A stretch of DNA of 64,000 nt from Chrysogorgia sp. JL179-B06 (GCA_035772405.1 JAYKKM010000142.1:62001-126000); one strand, 5' to 3'. Positions 40,214 through 51,568 are shown, counted from the first letter of the stretch. The notes: generated by a model from the letters alone, not told the origin. Made by a program: numbers and translations.

Positions 40214-40493
40214 CGCACCTAAAAAATGGCTAAAGTAGCGTAAAGTTTAGTGAAAGTCGTGATTTTTCTAATATTTGGCATCAACTTAGTAGAAAACGTG
40301 GGAGGGGTGTTTAGATTGACTAACGATCACCATAATAGCACAGAGACTGACGCTGTGAGCTCACCAACGTCGATTATAAAACGTGAGTACCAAAACATTG
40401 CCGAATTGTGGCTCGACACAAATTTGGTGATGTTTTGGTGTTTATATTCACGTTTGACGTCGCTGGGCCCGCAGCCCTACTCACTATACTACT

Positions 40494-40499
40494 TGTATT
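40494..40499. repeat. right 6-bp target-site duplication (TGTATT)
   Basis: Exact copy of 22400-22405. Confidence 0.95.
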
Positions 40500-40644
40500 C
40501 ATGGCGATCACATAGTGATAGTTGTTGCGAGTGATATTTGGATGAAAATTAGTCGAAATAAAGTATTTAGTTCCTCATGCGTGAAAGCAGAGGAGTTTCA
40601 TAGGCATAATACGGATGGAAGCAAACGGTAACGTTATATTTGAG

Positions 40645-40766
40645 AAACAAATATGGCGTCGAAATTGGACAAACTCTCAAACTTCAACTAGCCATATCTT
40701 GGTAGTTACCAAGATATGGCTAGTTGAAGTTTGAGAGTTTGTCCAATTTCGACGCCATATTTGTTT
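40645..40766. repeat. 122-bp near-perfect palindrome
   Basis: Arms of 60 bp around a two-base GT centre (40705-40706). The left arm begins AAACAAATATGGCGTCGAAA. It belongs to the repeat interrupted by the Maverick: its AACTTCAACTAGCCAT is inverted at 22,344-22,359, and ATGCTGAAACTTTGGGAATA just after it (40,777) is inverted at 22,319-22,340. Confidence 0.9.
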
Positions 40767-40810
40767 AATGATTTGAATGCTGAAACTTTGGGAATAAACT
40801 AAAATCAGTA

Positions 40811-42100
40811 ATTGATCTTTCACCCAATATCGAATGTTTAAAAAATACCAAATATCGAATTTTTAAGGTGAATAAACACAATAAGATGTTTATGTTAACT
40901 TATTTGATTTATATTAATTTCGTTTATATTTGATTTAGAGTATTTCAGAGTTAGCTCTGTATTATTATTTATGAAGAAACCACGCATACTTTTTTACAGG
41001 AAGCAACTGCGGTTTAGATACACAAAAATGTAGCATATTGTAAAAATAGGTACGCAATGCGTACATGCGTCTACGTTGAGAAGACACAGATAACTTGCAC
41101 ACTGCACAGCCAAAATTTTATCAAAAAGGACAGCAATATCACATTGAAATGTATTTGCCTCGCACGCCATGTATTTGTTGATCACAAATCGGAAAAGGAT
41201 ATTTCATCGTAAATTTTGAATGTTATCTTGGCCAATATTTAACCGAGTTTAATTCCGAAAACAGATTTGGAATTACCGAGTCCAAATACATAACATATGT
41301 GTCAATTATATTACGCGAACGGGCATACCCTTCGTAAAAATCTGTTTATGTACATAGAAATTAATCGGCAATGATAATGGTTTCGTTTAGTTTGATTTTA
41401 ACGAGCACAATCGCTTCGTTTAGCTTGATTTTAACGAGCACAAAGGCTTCGTTTGATTTGGCAGATTTTGTCTTATCGAAATGCTGATCAGCGCGAACAC
41501 ACAAATATACACCTAAAAATAGAAGAAAAAACTGTCAAATCGTCAGAGAAATATGCTGATATACTTCGATAAAACATAAAAATAATAAACTATTGTTTGT
41601 AAGATGAATTTTAATTCTATTCACAAACGAGACGGAAACGGATTTAATATTAGCTATCATGCCAAAATATAAGATGCCCTGGCAAAAAATTAAATCGCAG
41701 ATGACATCTCCCTGTATCAAATTTCGTTTAACAGCTACTATCTTAATCATTAGTCATCTTACCTTGACATGAAAATCTGTCCTCGCTTCAAAGAATTCGA
41801 AAAATCGATTCACGTTCAATACTTCAACTGGACGATCATCAAAATCAAAATATACACTCAAGAGTCACAAGGCGCGATCTCTCTTACGTCCCAAAACGTC
41901 ATAAAAACTTGCCAGTCCGTCCGTGAGTCAGAAACATCGCTAGATGTTACAATGCTCTACGTTGCTTAGGAACTTGGATGAAAAAAAAATATAGTTTTGT
42001 GCTTATTGATAACGTTATGTCATCAAATTACTTCTCAAACATTAAATATTCACCAGTAATGTGCGGTCAAATCAGTCACCTGACGTAGCGGGAGAAGTTC
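40811..42100. other. LOX intron 6 after the Maverick; one dispersed repeat
   Basis: 41,215-41,335 (TATCTTGGCCAATATTTAAC, GAAAACAGATTTGGAATTA) is about 80% similar by eye to 47,820-47,940, so it is a dispersed repeat of unknown class. 41,380-41,460 has a short tandem unit (CTTCGTTTAGCTTGATTTTA). No gene recognised. Confidence 0.55.
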
Positions 42101-42560
42101 AGTAGCATGCGCATTCCACAACGTACAATACACGGATCGCGAATCTCAATATACGCATGAGCGTTTCGTATTATGAGATACCAGAAGTGAGTAAAACTTG
42201 CGTTCTTGGTTATACCTTGACGTTGTAAAAGTGGTTTGTTTTTTCAGCGATTTGTTTTTTATTCTTATTACATCCGTAGAAGCATTGTCATTAAACTTTA
42301 ACGCAATAAAAAGCTTAAATGTTGGGGTCATGTCGTACCTACAGGAACGAGGTCTATGATTGGTTCTCTGCAACATTCCATCACCGCATCACCGCAGTTT
42401 TTCCTTTGAATTTCGTACATAAATTAGCACGTGCATCATGCATATTTTCATATCAGAACCATAACCCTAACGTTAACCCTGATACTAGCCCTAACACTAG
42501 CCCTAACCCTAACCCTGACCCTGACCCTAACCTAAACCTCCATGACTAATCACTGAAGAA
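42100..42560. repeat. dispersed repeat containing degenerate CCCTAA tract
   Basis: ACGGATCGCGAATCTCAATA and the downstream TTTTTATTCTTATTACATCC...GTAGAAGCATTG are shared with 51,955-52,350. Both copies hold an internal degenerate (CCCTAA)n run, here 42,463-42,540. The run belongs to the element and is not a telomere. Confidence 0.7.
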
Positions 42561-44005
42561 ATGAAGAGTTTACGAACTAAAACGGAAGAAAATGGAATGT
42601 CGCAGAGAACCAATCATATACCTTGTTCCTGTAGGTAGTACCTTACCCAAATGTTGCGCTTGTAAAAATATTACGTTGACTGTTAATTGGTATGGCGGTT
42701 GGTTTTTCGGAAAATTGACTTTGTTCATCATAGTCAACGGAGTGGTCTGGAAACTCTTTGTTCTATGTTTTTGTTCACATTTATGCAAATTTATGTACGG
42801 CAATCAATTCAATTCCTGCTTAAATATTAATAAATCTAAAACAAAGGATATGTGCACGTTGAGGTACCGTACATACTCGAATGACTAGTACGGTTTATTG
42901 AATAGTCAACATTTGAAATCGGTAACTTTCCAACCATTGAACCTTTCAACCGTCATTTTTTCTCCGAGCTCCATGGTGCATAAGAGAGGCAACCTGAGTT
43001 TTACTCACTTCCAATATCCCATGCTGATGCACTTTTCAGGATCATTTTTCGAGATTACTGCGCCGTTTATTTTCTAAATATTGTATTTAGATCAACATTT
43101 CTAAATACTGAAATGTAGTTCTAAATAAACAGCTGATATACCAAATAGCAAAGCCAAAAGGTGGTGAACTGCCGAGATTTTAGGAACGAATACTGACGTT
43201 TCGAACGGAGCCCTTCATCAGAATAAGATGAGCAAGAGCGACTTCAAACACCATTGCATGGTACATCACTAAAACATGAATTAAAGACAAATGGACGCGT
43301 ATACAATGCTAAACTGCAACTATCTTTGAATGTGATTTCAACTCCACCCATTCATTTTTATTCTCCAAGAAGTGTTATTTACATGTCATATATGATACAC
43401 AGCGTTTTCTAGATATTCACCCCGCCTTTATTGCAAACTTCTTAAAGATACTTGTATCCCTAATCGATATTTGAACGTTTCTACTGACATACACACAGTA
43501 TATACTCACTGTTTCTTTCTTCAAGCTTTCTACAAGAAAATCAAGAGCGTATTCATTTGACATGCATTTCACCACAACACTTACTCCAACGATGTGAGCA
43601 TGCAAATGATACATGCATGTGCTTTTGCCTACATTAATATGATTCCCTCGACGCTATGAATATTTAATAAGTCTCAGAAGCCGCTTCTTATCCTCGAGGC
43701 TGTGTTTGAAGTAATCGTCATTTGATAGTTTAAGATTCCCGACAACTGGACTACGACTACGGTTGAAAAAATTATAACTTCTAGTTTCAACATATTTATC
43801 CAACAATCATGCATAATCGCATGCAACCGTAGGTTTTGTAGATTTTACGAAGAGTTAAGTTATTTACTCACTCTTTTCCCTAAGGTTTTCAGTAAGGACT
43901 CACACCCGTTCTCATTAATAATTGAATGAGCAAACAAACAAACAGCGTTTAGAAATTTAGTCCCTAGAGTATCATCATCACACTGTTGTCAGCCTGTTAA
44001 TAATA
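42561..44005. other. intron sequence, no gene
   Basis: 43,150-43,225 repeats the GGTGGTGAACTGCC...GGAGCCCTTCATCAG unit seen at 8,530. Open frames at 42,592-42,888 and 43,417-43,614 have no recognised family. Confidence 0.45.
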
Positions 44006-44555
44006 CAGTGTGTACAAAAAAAAAATGAACCGGCATAAAATTAATTAACATTCCTTTCAAACAACCTATTGTCACCTTGACACCTCTGATCCACGGTGCG
44101 TAAAAAAATATGGTTTTATGGTTTTATACACCTCGGATTCGGAGCTCTAACAGCGGCAATATTTCCCAATATTTCCCGTGTGATTCTTCGCCTGACAGAA
44201 TTGCCCTTGTTACGGTTAATTTGCTAGTTCCTGCACTGTATTCAGATATTTCCTGACGTTGCATAAAACTGTTATCTTAATTTCCCAAGTGTATAAGACC
44301 GTGTTTTATATCCCAAGAGTATAACTCTTTTGTTTAAGTTCATTTGCATTGAGTTCGACTCATGAAAAGTTCGACGTTTGACCCTAAGGTTCAGTTTTTT
44401 GTACAGTGTGTATAAAAAAACCGGCATAAAATTAATTAGTATTGGGCCATTGGCTCAGAGGTGTCTAGGGCTTTCAAACTACAACAATACTGTAAGTTGT
44501 TTGAAAGGAATTTTAATTAATTTTATGTCGGTTCAGTTGTTTTTTATACACACTG
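44006..44555. repeat. TA-flanked TIR element, 550 bp
   Basis: Ends CAGTGTGTACAAAAAAAAAA and TTTTTTATACACACTG, with TA on both sides. Inverted similarity runs for about 60 bp (ATAAAATTAATTAA, CCTTTCAAACAAC). An internal second terminus (GTACAGTGTGTATAAAAAAA at 44,400) suggests a nested or duplicated end. Mariner-like. Confidence 0.8.
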
Positions 44556-44953
44556 TATGAACGCATGATTTTAAGGGAGATTTAGTGATTAAATTACCCG
44601 AAAGCCGAGGGAGGTTTAGTAACTAAGGACTTTTACTAAACCTCCCGAGGGTTGAGGAGACATTTAATCACTAATATCCATCAAAGCCATGCGTTTAGTT
44701 TGTATTTACACCGGTGAAATCTCTTTATCGAATTGGTTCAGTGAATCTGTGTATAAATTTGGTTTGCAAATACACGTTAGTATTTTTTAGTCGGAGTGAT
44801 TGATGGCTGATGTCCGCTTTTCGTTTGTGAACGATAAAGAAGTTGCCGAAGCAAATGAAAACCGAGTTCCTTTAAGCACCAAAGTAGGAACAAATCAATT
44901 AGTCCTTTGAGGCATATTTGTAATGAATATTGCATGAGGGATATTTAGTTCTA
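44556..44953. other. intron spacer with small inverted repeat
   Basis: CCGAGGGAGGTTTAGTAACTAAGGAC mirrors TTTACTAAACCTCCCGAGGG at 44,605-44,650 (short runs). No gene seen. Confidence 0.5.
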
Positions 44954-45158
44954 CAGTGTGTATAAAAAAACTGAACCCTTAGAAAACGGTCTTTTTCAGT
45001 CCTGGGAAATTAAAAACACGGTCTTAATACACCTGGGAAATTAAGATAACTTGTAAACGTATGAAGGAGTATAACTGCAATGAAACGTTAATATATTTAA
45101 CATATTTAACATGAGTATAAGACCGTTTTCTAAGGGTTCAGTTTTTTTATAGACACTG
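44954..45158. repeat. TA-flanked TIR element, 205 bp
   Basis: CAGTGTGTATAAAAAAACTG...CCCTTAGAAAACGGTC mirrored by GACCGTTTTCTAAGGG...CAGTTTTTTTATAGACACTG. TA on both sides. Same terminal sequence class as the 550-bp neighbour but a different interior. Confidence 0.85.
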
Positions 45159-45537
45159 TACATAACCTCAACTATAAATTGTCCAATCAAAGAGCTAGAT
45201 TTGTACCACGTGAACAGTAAATGTAAACTCGAATTCCCCGCTTTAACCTCGAATTCCCCGCTGATGACGTATTCAGCGGGGAATTCGAGTTCGAATAACA
45301 ATGGCGAACAACAAGACCTTTGAAGACGACGTTTCAATACAGCATTCAGGATTGTTTCCGTATAATATATCGATCATTTATAGACCCTTCGCTCGGGGAA
45401 TTCGTCGAAATATTACACTTCGGGATGATATATCGTCAAATTCCCCTCGCTCCAGGTCTATAAATGATAAAAACGTCCCTCATGAATATATTGATGAGGG
45501 ATGTTTAGAACTAAATATCCCTCATAGTGAGGGCTGT

Positions 45538-47375
45538 TGGGGTCATAAATAGCCCCAATTGTGCATTTTATGATACCAACACGAAACTTGGCAGTCTTAT
45601 AGAGTTTGAGGTACTTAAAAAGATAAGGTCGGGACCCCAACGCCAAGGTGCCTCTAAACGCCATTTTTAGATCAGGTAATTTTCGTTCTGTAGCTCGAAG
45701 ATGTCCAAAGCCAGATGTCTTTCTTCTATGGTCGGTCTGGTATCGTGTGTCCTTTCATTGGCTCTTTCTGCTGGCAACTTCTAAAGGTTTGACAAGTCTC
45801 GCATCGCTTAATAAGATTGGCAATATGGTCATGCAGAGCAAATCACGAGCACGTCGTTTGCATTTCTCAATGCCGAGATGATTTTCGTGAATTATACTTA
45901 GCATTTCTCGTCTAAGTGCATGACGTAGGTATTATTAGCCGTTCTCCCGATCGTTACAAGAATCCCTCCTGTGCGCTGATTTCGTCTCGAATCGACCAGT
46001 ATTCGCGAATGTCATGATCTACTGCTGACTTGTCATTTGGCCAACCAACGTGTACGACGTGTTGCTTGCAGTTTCTGTAGGACTGGATCGGTCTTGGTCT
46101 CGGCATGAATTTGTGCTAATCTTTGTGGTTATACTGGCAGGTATTGGACGGTGTGCACTTGATAAAGATCTTCTACTTCTTCAGATTATGTGAGTTTCCC
46201 AGGAGCTCTGCTCAGAGTGTCAGCTATGTATAGGTTGGTTTGTATACAACATGCAGGTCATACTTTTGGAGTGCAAGCATCATGTAATCTTGGTGGCGTG
46301 GCTGTGAGAAGTTTTCGGAACAAGTACTCCAGGGGCTTGTGGTCTGTTTCGATGGTCACATGTTTGGCGTAGATATACTGGTGAAATTTGGTGCATCCAA
46401 AAATTATGGCAAGAAGTTCCTTCTCTAGGTTTCTTCAGACTTGTTTAATGAACGTGACGCATATGAGGCCGGGCGTCCATCTTGCATCAAACATGCCCCC
46501 AACCCGTAGGAAGATGCATCACCTGATGTGGTCACCGGTTTGGTAACTTCGTAGTATTTCAGGATTTGCTCATCAGTTAGACTTTTTTATTTCTTGGAAA
46601 GCTTTTTCGTGGATTTCAATCCAGTGCCAGGCTGTCTCCTTCTTCAGTAAATCTCGCAGTGGTTGGGTCATATCGGACAATTTGGGAATGAACTTTCCCA
46701 AGTAGTTTACCATGCCCATAAATCGAAGGAGTTCCTTTTTGTCTTGTGGTGCTTTCATCTCTGTGATGGCATTCACTTTCGCTGGGTCAAGCTTGACCCC
46801 GTTTTACTAAAGATGTGTCCTATGTAGGTTACTTCACTGGTTTGTACCTTAGACTTCTCGGGATTCAGTTTCAAATTAACGTCGCGAGCTCTCTGAAGTA
46901 CTTGCCTTAAGCGGCAGTTGTGTTGTGCGTCAACCTTGCCCCAGACAAGGATATCATCCATAATGATATTTGTCCCATCAATATCGTCAAAGGCTTGATT
47001 AATTAGGCGGAGTAACCGATACCGTATGTCACAGTACCCAGCCCCATTCTGTAACTTGGGGTAAATCTTGCCATTTGATAAGTGACTGTCCCCATACATA
47101 CCTTGGTGGACTGAGGCCAAGTAACACCTTTAAATCATTGTAAATTTGGTTATGTATAACATACATTTTCAACTGAATCTGACTTCATTTAATCTCGTTA
47201 TAAGTTTAAATTGCACAAACCTCTCCGGGGGTCTGGGACCTAGTTGGGCTGTATAAAAATAGCGTTTAGAGGCACTTTGGCGTTGTTGTCCCGACCCTAT
47301 CTTTTTAAGTACCTCAAACTCTATAAGACTGCCAAGTTTCGTATTGGTATCATAAATCGCACAATTTTTTCCTAT
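45538..47375 (-). pseudogene. Ty3/Gypsy pol remnant between inverted flanks
   Basis: Minus-strand translation gives RT palm with IIMDDILVWG (near 46,965-46,935), then LNPEKSKVQTSEVTYIGHIF (near 46,870-46,815), RNase H entry MGMVNYLGKFIPKLS (near 46,720-46,675), and an integrase zinc-finger-like block IHENHLGIEKCKRRARDLL (near 45,895-45,840). Frames are broken repeatedly, so it is dead. Flanks 45,538-45,666 and 47,243-47,375 are inverted copies of each other (GCGTTTAGAGGCACTTTGGC), not direct LTRs. The pol fragment may have been picked up by or inserted into another TIR-type element. Confidence 0.75.
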
Positions 47376-48269
47376 ACTACCCCACTATCATCCAGTATTC
47401 ATGGTAAATACGACAGTAATCGTCCCTGTTAAAACAAAAGAAACCGAGGTGACCATGTTATAACGTAGTTAAAGCATAACTAGATATACGTTCCGCAATA
47501 AACCCTGCCCACCTTTTCTACCACTCTCTTCCCCAAACCTCTCTTCCCCCTAGAGTTTCGGGTTATATCGTTATGTTTCGCGCACCAATTGAATGCGGGG
47601 CGTTAGGGTAATAGGAAAACACTGGCGGGGGTTAGGTTAGGATTAAGGGTTGGATTAGGGTTAGGGTGTCTATTTTAATATAACATGAAGTTTTACCAAT
47701 TGGTGCGCGAAACATGACGATACTACAGAGTTTCGTTTCTTCTACCATGGTTCCCAGGGCCCAGACCGCGCACGCCGTGTATTTATTTTATTGTCTGCAG
47801 ATAACAAATCGCACGTAGATTTTGAACGTTATCTCGGCCAATATTTAACCGTTTTCAATTCTGAAAACAGATTTGGAATTAGCGAGTATAAGTGTATAAC
47901 ATACGTACCTATTATATTACGAGAACGTTGCATACCGGGGACCCTGTTAAATGTGCTAATTACAAGAGGTTATAAGTAAGTAACTCTGTCAAAGATCAAC
48001 TTAACAAAGTATATCAGAGTTACACCACCAATCTTACTGCTTCATTAGCCGCTAATCCAAAAAAATTCGCGCACCGGTAATCATAAATAGCAATGTTTAC
48101 AGAGAGATATCTCTGTAACGAATGAACTAAATCTGAAAAACTGTAAAATACCTTATTGTCACTGTCTTGGACTTATAGGCACTTTAAATACGGTCATGAC
48201 TTATATTGTAAATAGTACTTAAAATTCAACCCGTAACATTTTTTAACTAAATGTTCTTATTTTAACCAG
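47376..48269. other. end of LOX intron 6
   Basis: 47,560-47,715 is a foldback with TGTTTCGCGCACCAATTGAA-type ends mirrored by TTGGTGCGCGAAACATGACG. It encloses degenerate GGGTTAGG runs. 47,820-47,940 is the second copy of the repeat at 41,215. No gene. Confidence 0.55.
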
Positions 48270-48366
48270 GTTTTTCTACCCAGCGATCCAAAAGGAGCTT
48301 GGACATTGGCCAAAATATATTTTAATAATGCCGACGCGTCATTTCATCAATGCTGTACTCATTTAG
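48270..48366 (+). CDS. lipoxygenase exon: iron-binding HxxxxH
   Basis: Encodes VFLPSDPKGAWTLAKIYFNN then ADASFHQCCTHL, ending in phase 1. H358 and H363 are the first two iron ligands of the catalytic centre. The FLPSD...W-x-LAK block is the strongest family signature in the gene. Acceptor TTTAACCAG, donor GTAATA. Confidence 0.97.
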
Positions 48367-49293
48367 GTAATATACTGTGTGGGCAGAACATTTTTTGTTT
48401 TGTGACTGACTCATCTTTCAGAGATACGACCAAAGACAGAGAGAGCTATATAGATTGTTTCAGTCACGTGAATAAAATATATTTATTTCTATTTAAACAT
48501 CTATTGAGGTACACCAACATGGCTGCTATGACGTCACGTGAAAACGATCCATAGGAAAAACGGCAATAACAGAGCTGTCCAACTTTTAGTAAGAGAGTGG
48601 AGAGCCATATTGAATAGTATCAATGATGTCGGTGGTATCGAGATTGATATACTCGTGAACAACATGCATGTATAAGGCTTTTATTCTTTTTAGCACAATA
48701 TATCATTGCATGACATGCGTTTAGCGGCAGAACCAGGGGGCCACAGCCTTTCCCCCCACAACTGTAGATATGGGAGCGAAGGTCCTGTTCATATAAGAGA
48801 GGCTAGCCCTGTGAACTCTATATATAACTGGAACGCTGATTCCAGTCAATGTGCGGCTGAGAAAGTGAAGCCAAACATAGCAAAACTAACCTGGATAACC
48901 AGCTCCATATCAAGGGAAAGCGAAAATTAGTAGCCTATATACTAACTATAGGTGACTGGTCAGGTACATATGAACAGGCCCTAAGACCCTCCGTGCAGGG
49001 TTTAGTATTAGTATTAAAAGGTTAGTAATAGGGTAGGTATAAGGGTTAGTATTAGCGTTATTTGAAGTGTTATCTAACCTTGAACGTCGAAGAAAACGAC
49101 ACAAAAGCGAAAACAAAACAATAGTATAGGCCGTCAAGTATCGCACGGATCTAGCACCCAGCGGTCACCTCACTCACGAGTATCCCATAATACCCGTAGT
49201 GCATGTTTCAGTTAAATATTGACATCTAATAACAGTGACCTTGTTTTAGTCAAAATGGGTTTATTATTTTTTAAATATATTTTTTGAATCTAG
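48367..49293. other. LOX intron 7, no gene
   Basis: Short open frames only; degenerate GGTTAGTATTAG runs at 49,000-49,060. Nothing recognised. Confidence 0.5.
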
Positions 49294-49411
49294 CTTTTAC
49301 TCATCTTATTATGGAGGGCATTTCAGTTGTCACGCATAGAGAGCTATCACCGTCGCATCCAGTCTTTCGATTGCTGGCTCCACATTTTGTTTTTCTAATG
49401 GCAATAAATAC
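49294..49411 (+). CDS. lipoxygenase exon with stereocontrol residue
   Basis: Starts in phase 1 and encodes THLIMEGISVVTHRELSPSH then PVFRLLAPHFVFLMAINT. A401 (LMAINT) is 38 residues after H363, the same spacing as the Ala/Gly stereocontrol site of known LOXs. Ala usually means S-type oxygenation. Donor GTGAGT, phase 2. Confidence 0.95.
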
Positions 49412-49727
49412 GTGAGTATAACTATAGCTGGATATCTCACCTGCAATTATTTTACATTTTAACACTATCTCTATTTTGATTGCATGGTTGCTAACATAAA
49501 TATCGTGTTAATTTATTTGGTAATTATTTTGATTAATTTATTGGATTCGGTTTTCGCATGGTAGCGAGAACTATATTTCTTAAATCATTAATAATTCATG
49601 AATTATCGTAGCCATTCCATGAACGTATACCACATCGTGTTTCACCAAGGGACTCCAAACACTCGAACCCCTGATGAAACACTCAAACTCGCGTTTGATC
49701 TATTACCGACTTCGGCAGATGACACAA

Positions 49728-50560
49728 CCCAACCTCGTACCCAGGGTCTTCTCAGGGAGTGGAGTGATGGAAGAGAAGCTGGTAAAGGCTGGTCACGTGA
49801 CTCCAAGGATATTGTATTATTTTGTAACCTGGCTTATTCTCGCTTATATCATCCGGGGGGCCGGATCGCTGTGAAAACATACCATAATACCATTTACAAT
49901 TTATTGGAAAGACAGTACGGACTGCAGACAGAAGTTGAAAGATGGTGGATTACTTCGAAAACTACGTTGATTTACTGGACATTTGTTGCTGTCATATTAA
50001 AGATAAATGATGATCAACGCCAGAACAGTTCGAATTTACAGTCTGACTATGTGACTATTATTTTATTAATATTAAAAGTGTTGAAAGCATTTATAGGGAT
50101 TTCAGATTTCTGGTGTGGTTTCGGTCTCGACGTTTTATATTCAAACTGCATATTTCGAACTGTTCTGGCGTTGACCATCATTTATCTTTAATGACAGCAA
50201 TTAAATGTCCAGTAAATCAACGTGTTTTTCGAAGTAATCCACCATCTTTCAACTTCTGTCTGCAGTCCGTACTGTCTTTCCAATAAATTGTAATATTTTA
50301 AAATTATCCATATACTGCATTACTTTCAATTATAAAAGTTTGTGGTATGTTTTCACAGCGATCCCCCCCCCCCCCCCCCCCCAGGATGATATAAGCGAGA
50401 ATAAGCCAGGTTACAAAATAATCCAATATCCTTGGAGTCACGTGACCAGCCTTTACCAGGGTCTTCTCTTCACTCGCTCCACTCCCCTCCCATCCCCGGG
50501 CGCTCCCTCCCCGGGCACTGAGAAGACCCTGGGTACGAGGTTGGACACAACCTCGGTCTT
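49728..50560. repeat. foldback element with long arms
   Basis: ACCTCGTACCCAGGGTCTTC (49,735) is mirrored by GAAGACCCTGGGTACGAGGT (50,522). The arms continue through GGTCACGTGACTCCAAGGAT and TTACAAAATAATCCAATATCC. A second mirrored pair (GATGGTGGATTACTTCGAAA) lies inside. A 17-base C run is at about 50,366-50,382. An open frame across the left arm is not a host gene. Confidence 0.85.
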
Positions 50561-50827
50561 GACATTTATGCGGTATCATGCTCAACCCTCATCCAATAAA
50601 TGTTAAATGTGATCAGAAAACCAATTAGCCCCCAAAACGATTTTCAAACTTGTAGCAGCGCGATGTCATATTTATACAGTTATGAAAAGTTTTCAGATAA
50701 CACAAACCTAATCCTAGGCCTTGATAATTCTCGGTATGATCATGCGAAAACCAAATCCAATAATAATAATATATCACAAATACTAGAAATATTTACTTGA
50801 AAAAACGAACTGATCTTTTCCTTACAG

Positions 50828-50920
50828 TCGAGCTCTCGGGAAACTTGTCGCACCAGGAGGATGGATTGATACGTGTTTGTCTGTTGGCGCAGTAGGCTTG
50901 ACGAATATAGTTCGAAAGAA
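50828..50920 (+). CDS. lipoxygenase exon
   Basis: One base completes Thr, then RALGKLVAPGGWIDTCLSVG and AVGLTNIVRK, ending in phase 2. It matches the LOX block following INT-x-AR (L...GG...S-x-G). Acceptor CTTACAG, donor GTAAGC. Confidence 0.93.
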
Positions 50921-51104
50921 GTAAGCATGTCTTGTCCCAATATTTATCACATGAAAACTTATCAATGATCAAATCAGTGTTATTCAAATTACATTAATTA
51001 GTATAATGAGTCAGGTGGAGTATTCTTGAAAGGGAACTTGAAGTGGATATGAAATGAATTTTTTGTTACCATATAAACTGATGAAGTAAATGGTTTGAAC
51101 CAAG

Positions 51105-51390
51105 GAGTATCATTGGATGTGTGAAGTTGATCGTCCAGGTTGTTGTAGTCTTGAAAAAGATTATTGTTGGTGACTGACGTTTCGACGGCCTCAGCGGCGA
51201 TCATCACACTAATTTGATGACACAAACAAACGATGACGTAATGAACCAGACGTATATATATAGGCAAACCCTGACAAACACGCTTTACTTGACTATGAAG
51301 ATGACCGCCGCTGAGGCCGTCGAAACGTCAGTCACCAACAATAGTCTTTCTCAAGACTACGACAATCTGGACGATCAACTTCACACATCA
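51105..51390. repeat. foldback MITE (GACTGACGTTTCGACGGCCT family)
   Basis: GTGTGAAGTTGATCGTCCAG (51,118) and its mirror CTGGACGATCAACTTCACAC (51,366) bound a palindrome. Both arms include GTTGGTGACTGACGTTTCGA and GGCCTCAGCGGCG. Confidence 0.85.
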
Positions 51391-51545
51391 CTATATATAC
51401 TGAACTCATGGCTAAGCTCACGACAACGGCTTCTGTAGCTCAGTCGGTTAGAGCGCTGGTCTAGAAATCCAGGGTCGCGGGTTCAATTCACAGCAGGAAG
51501 GCTTTGAAGTTGTATTTTCCCAACTGGCAACACTACAGGATGATA
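51391..51545 (+). repeat. tRNA-derived SINE copy with good A and B boxes
   Basis: TAGCTCAGTCGGTTAGAGC (D arm with A box) at 51,436, an anticodon-like arm CTGGTCTAGAAATCCAG, and B box GGTTCAATTC at 51,480. The acceptor stem pairs only partly, so it is a SINE and not a tRNA gene. Same family as 11,566-11,754. Confidence 0.8.
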
Positions 51546-51559
51546 TCCTACATGGGACG

Positions 51560-51568
51560 ATATACCTA

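Larger units (their letters stand above)
22406..40493. mobile_element. complete Maverick/Polinton virus-like element
   Basis: An 18,088-bp unit bounded by AGT...ACT, 1,110-bp inverted repeats and a TGTATT duplication. It encodes the diagnostic set of protein-primed-type DNA polymerase B, RVE integrase, HerA/FtsK-like packaging ATPase and a candidate double-jelly-roll capsid protein, plus about 13 others. All frames are open. With only one TIR difference noticed, this argues for recent insertion and possibly for activity. Gene spacing is mostly 0-60 bp, as in a virus and unlike the host. Known relatives are Polintons and adintoviruses, which are thought to form virions. This copy may be an integrated virus or a transposon; sequence alone cannot tell. 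Confidence 0.97.
39384..40493. repeat. right terminal inverted repeat (1,110 bp)
   Basis: The inverse of 22406-23515 and of the same length. It ends CTACTCACTATACTACT and is followed by TGTATT. The inner end starts 50 bp after the polymerase stop. Confidence 0.95.

Noticed and set aside
42463..42540. Chromosome end or telomere fusion
   Set aside because: The CCCTAA units are few, degenerate and embedded in a repeat that occurs again with the same flanks.
49598..50191. 197-codon open frame as a host gene
   Set aside because: It lies across the arm of a foldback element, shares sequence with the opposite arm, and matches no family.
51421..51510. Functional tRNA gene
   Set aside because: A and B boxes are good, but the acceptor stem does not pair fully and the same unit with matching flanks occurs at 11,566; it is a SINE.
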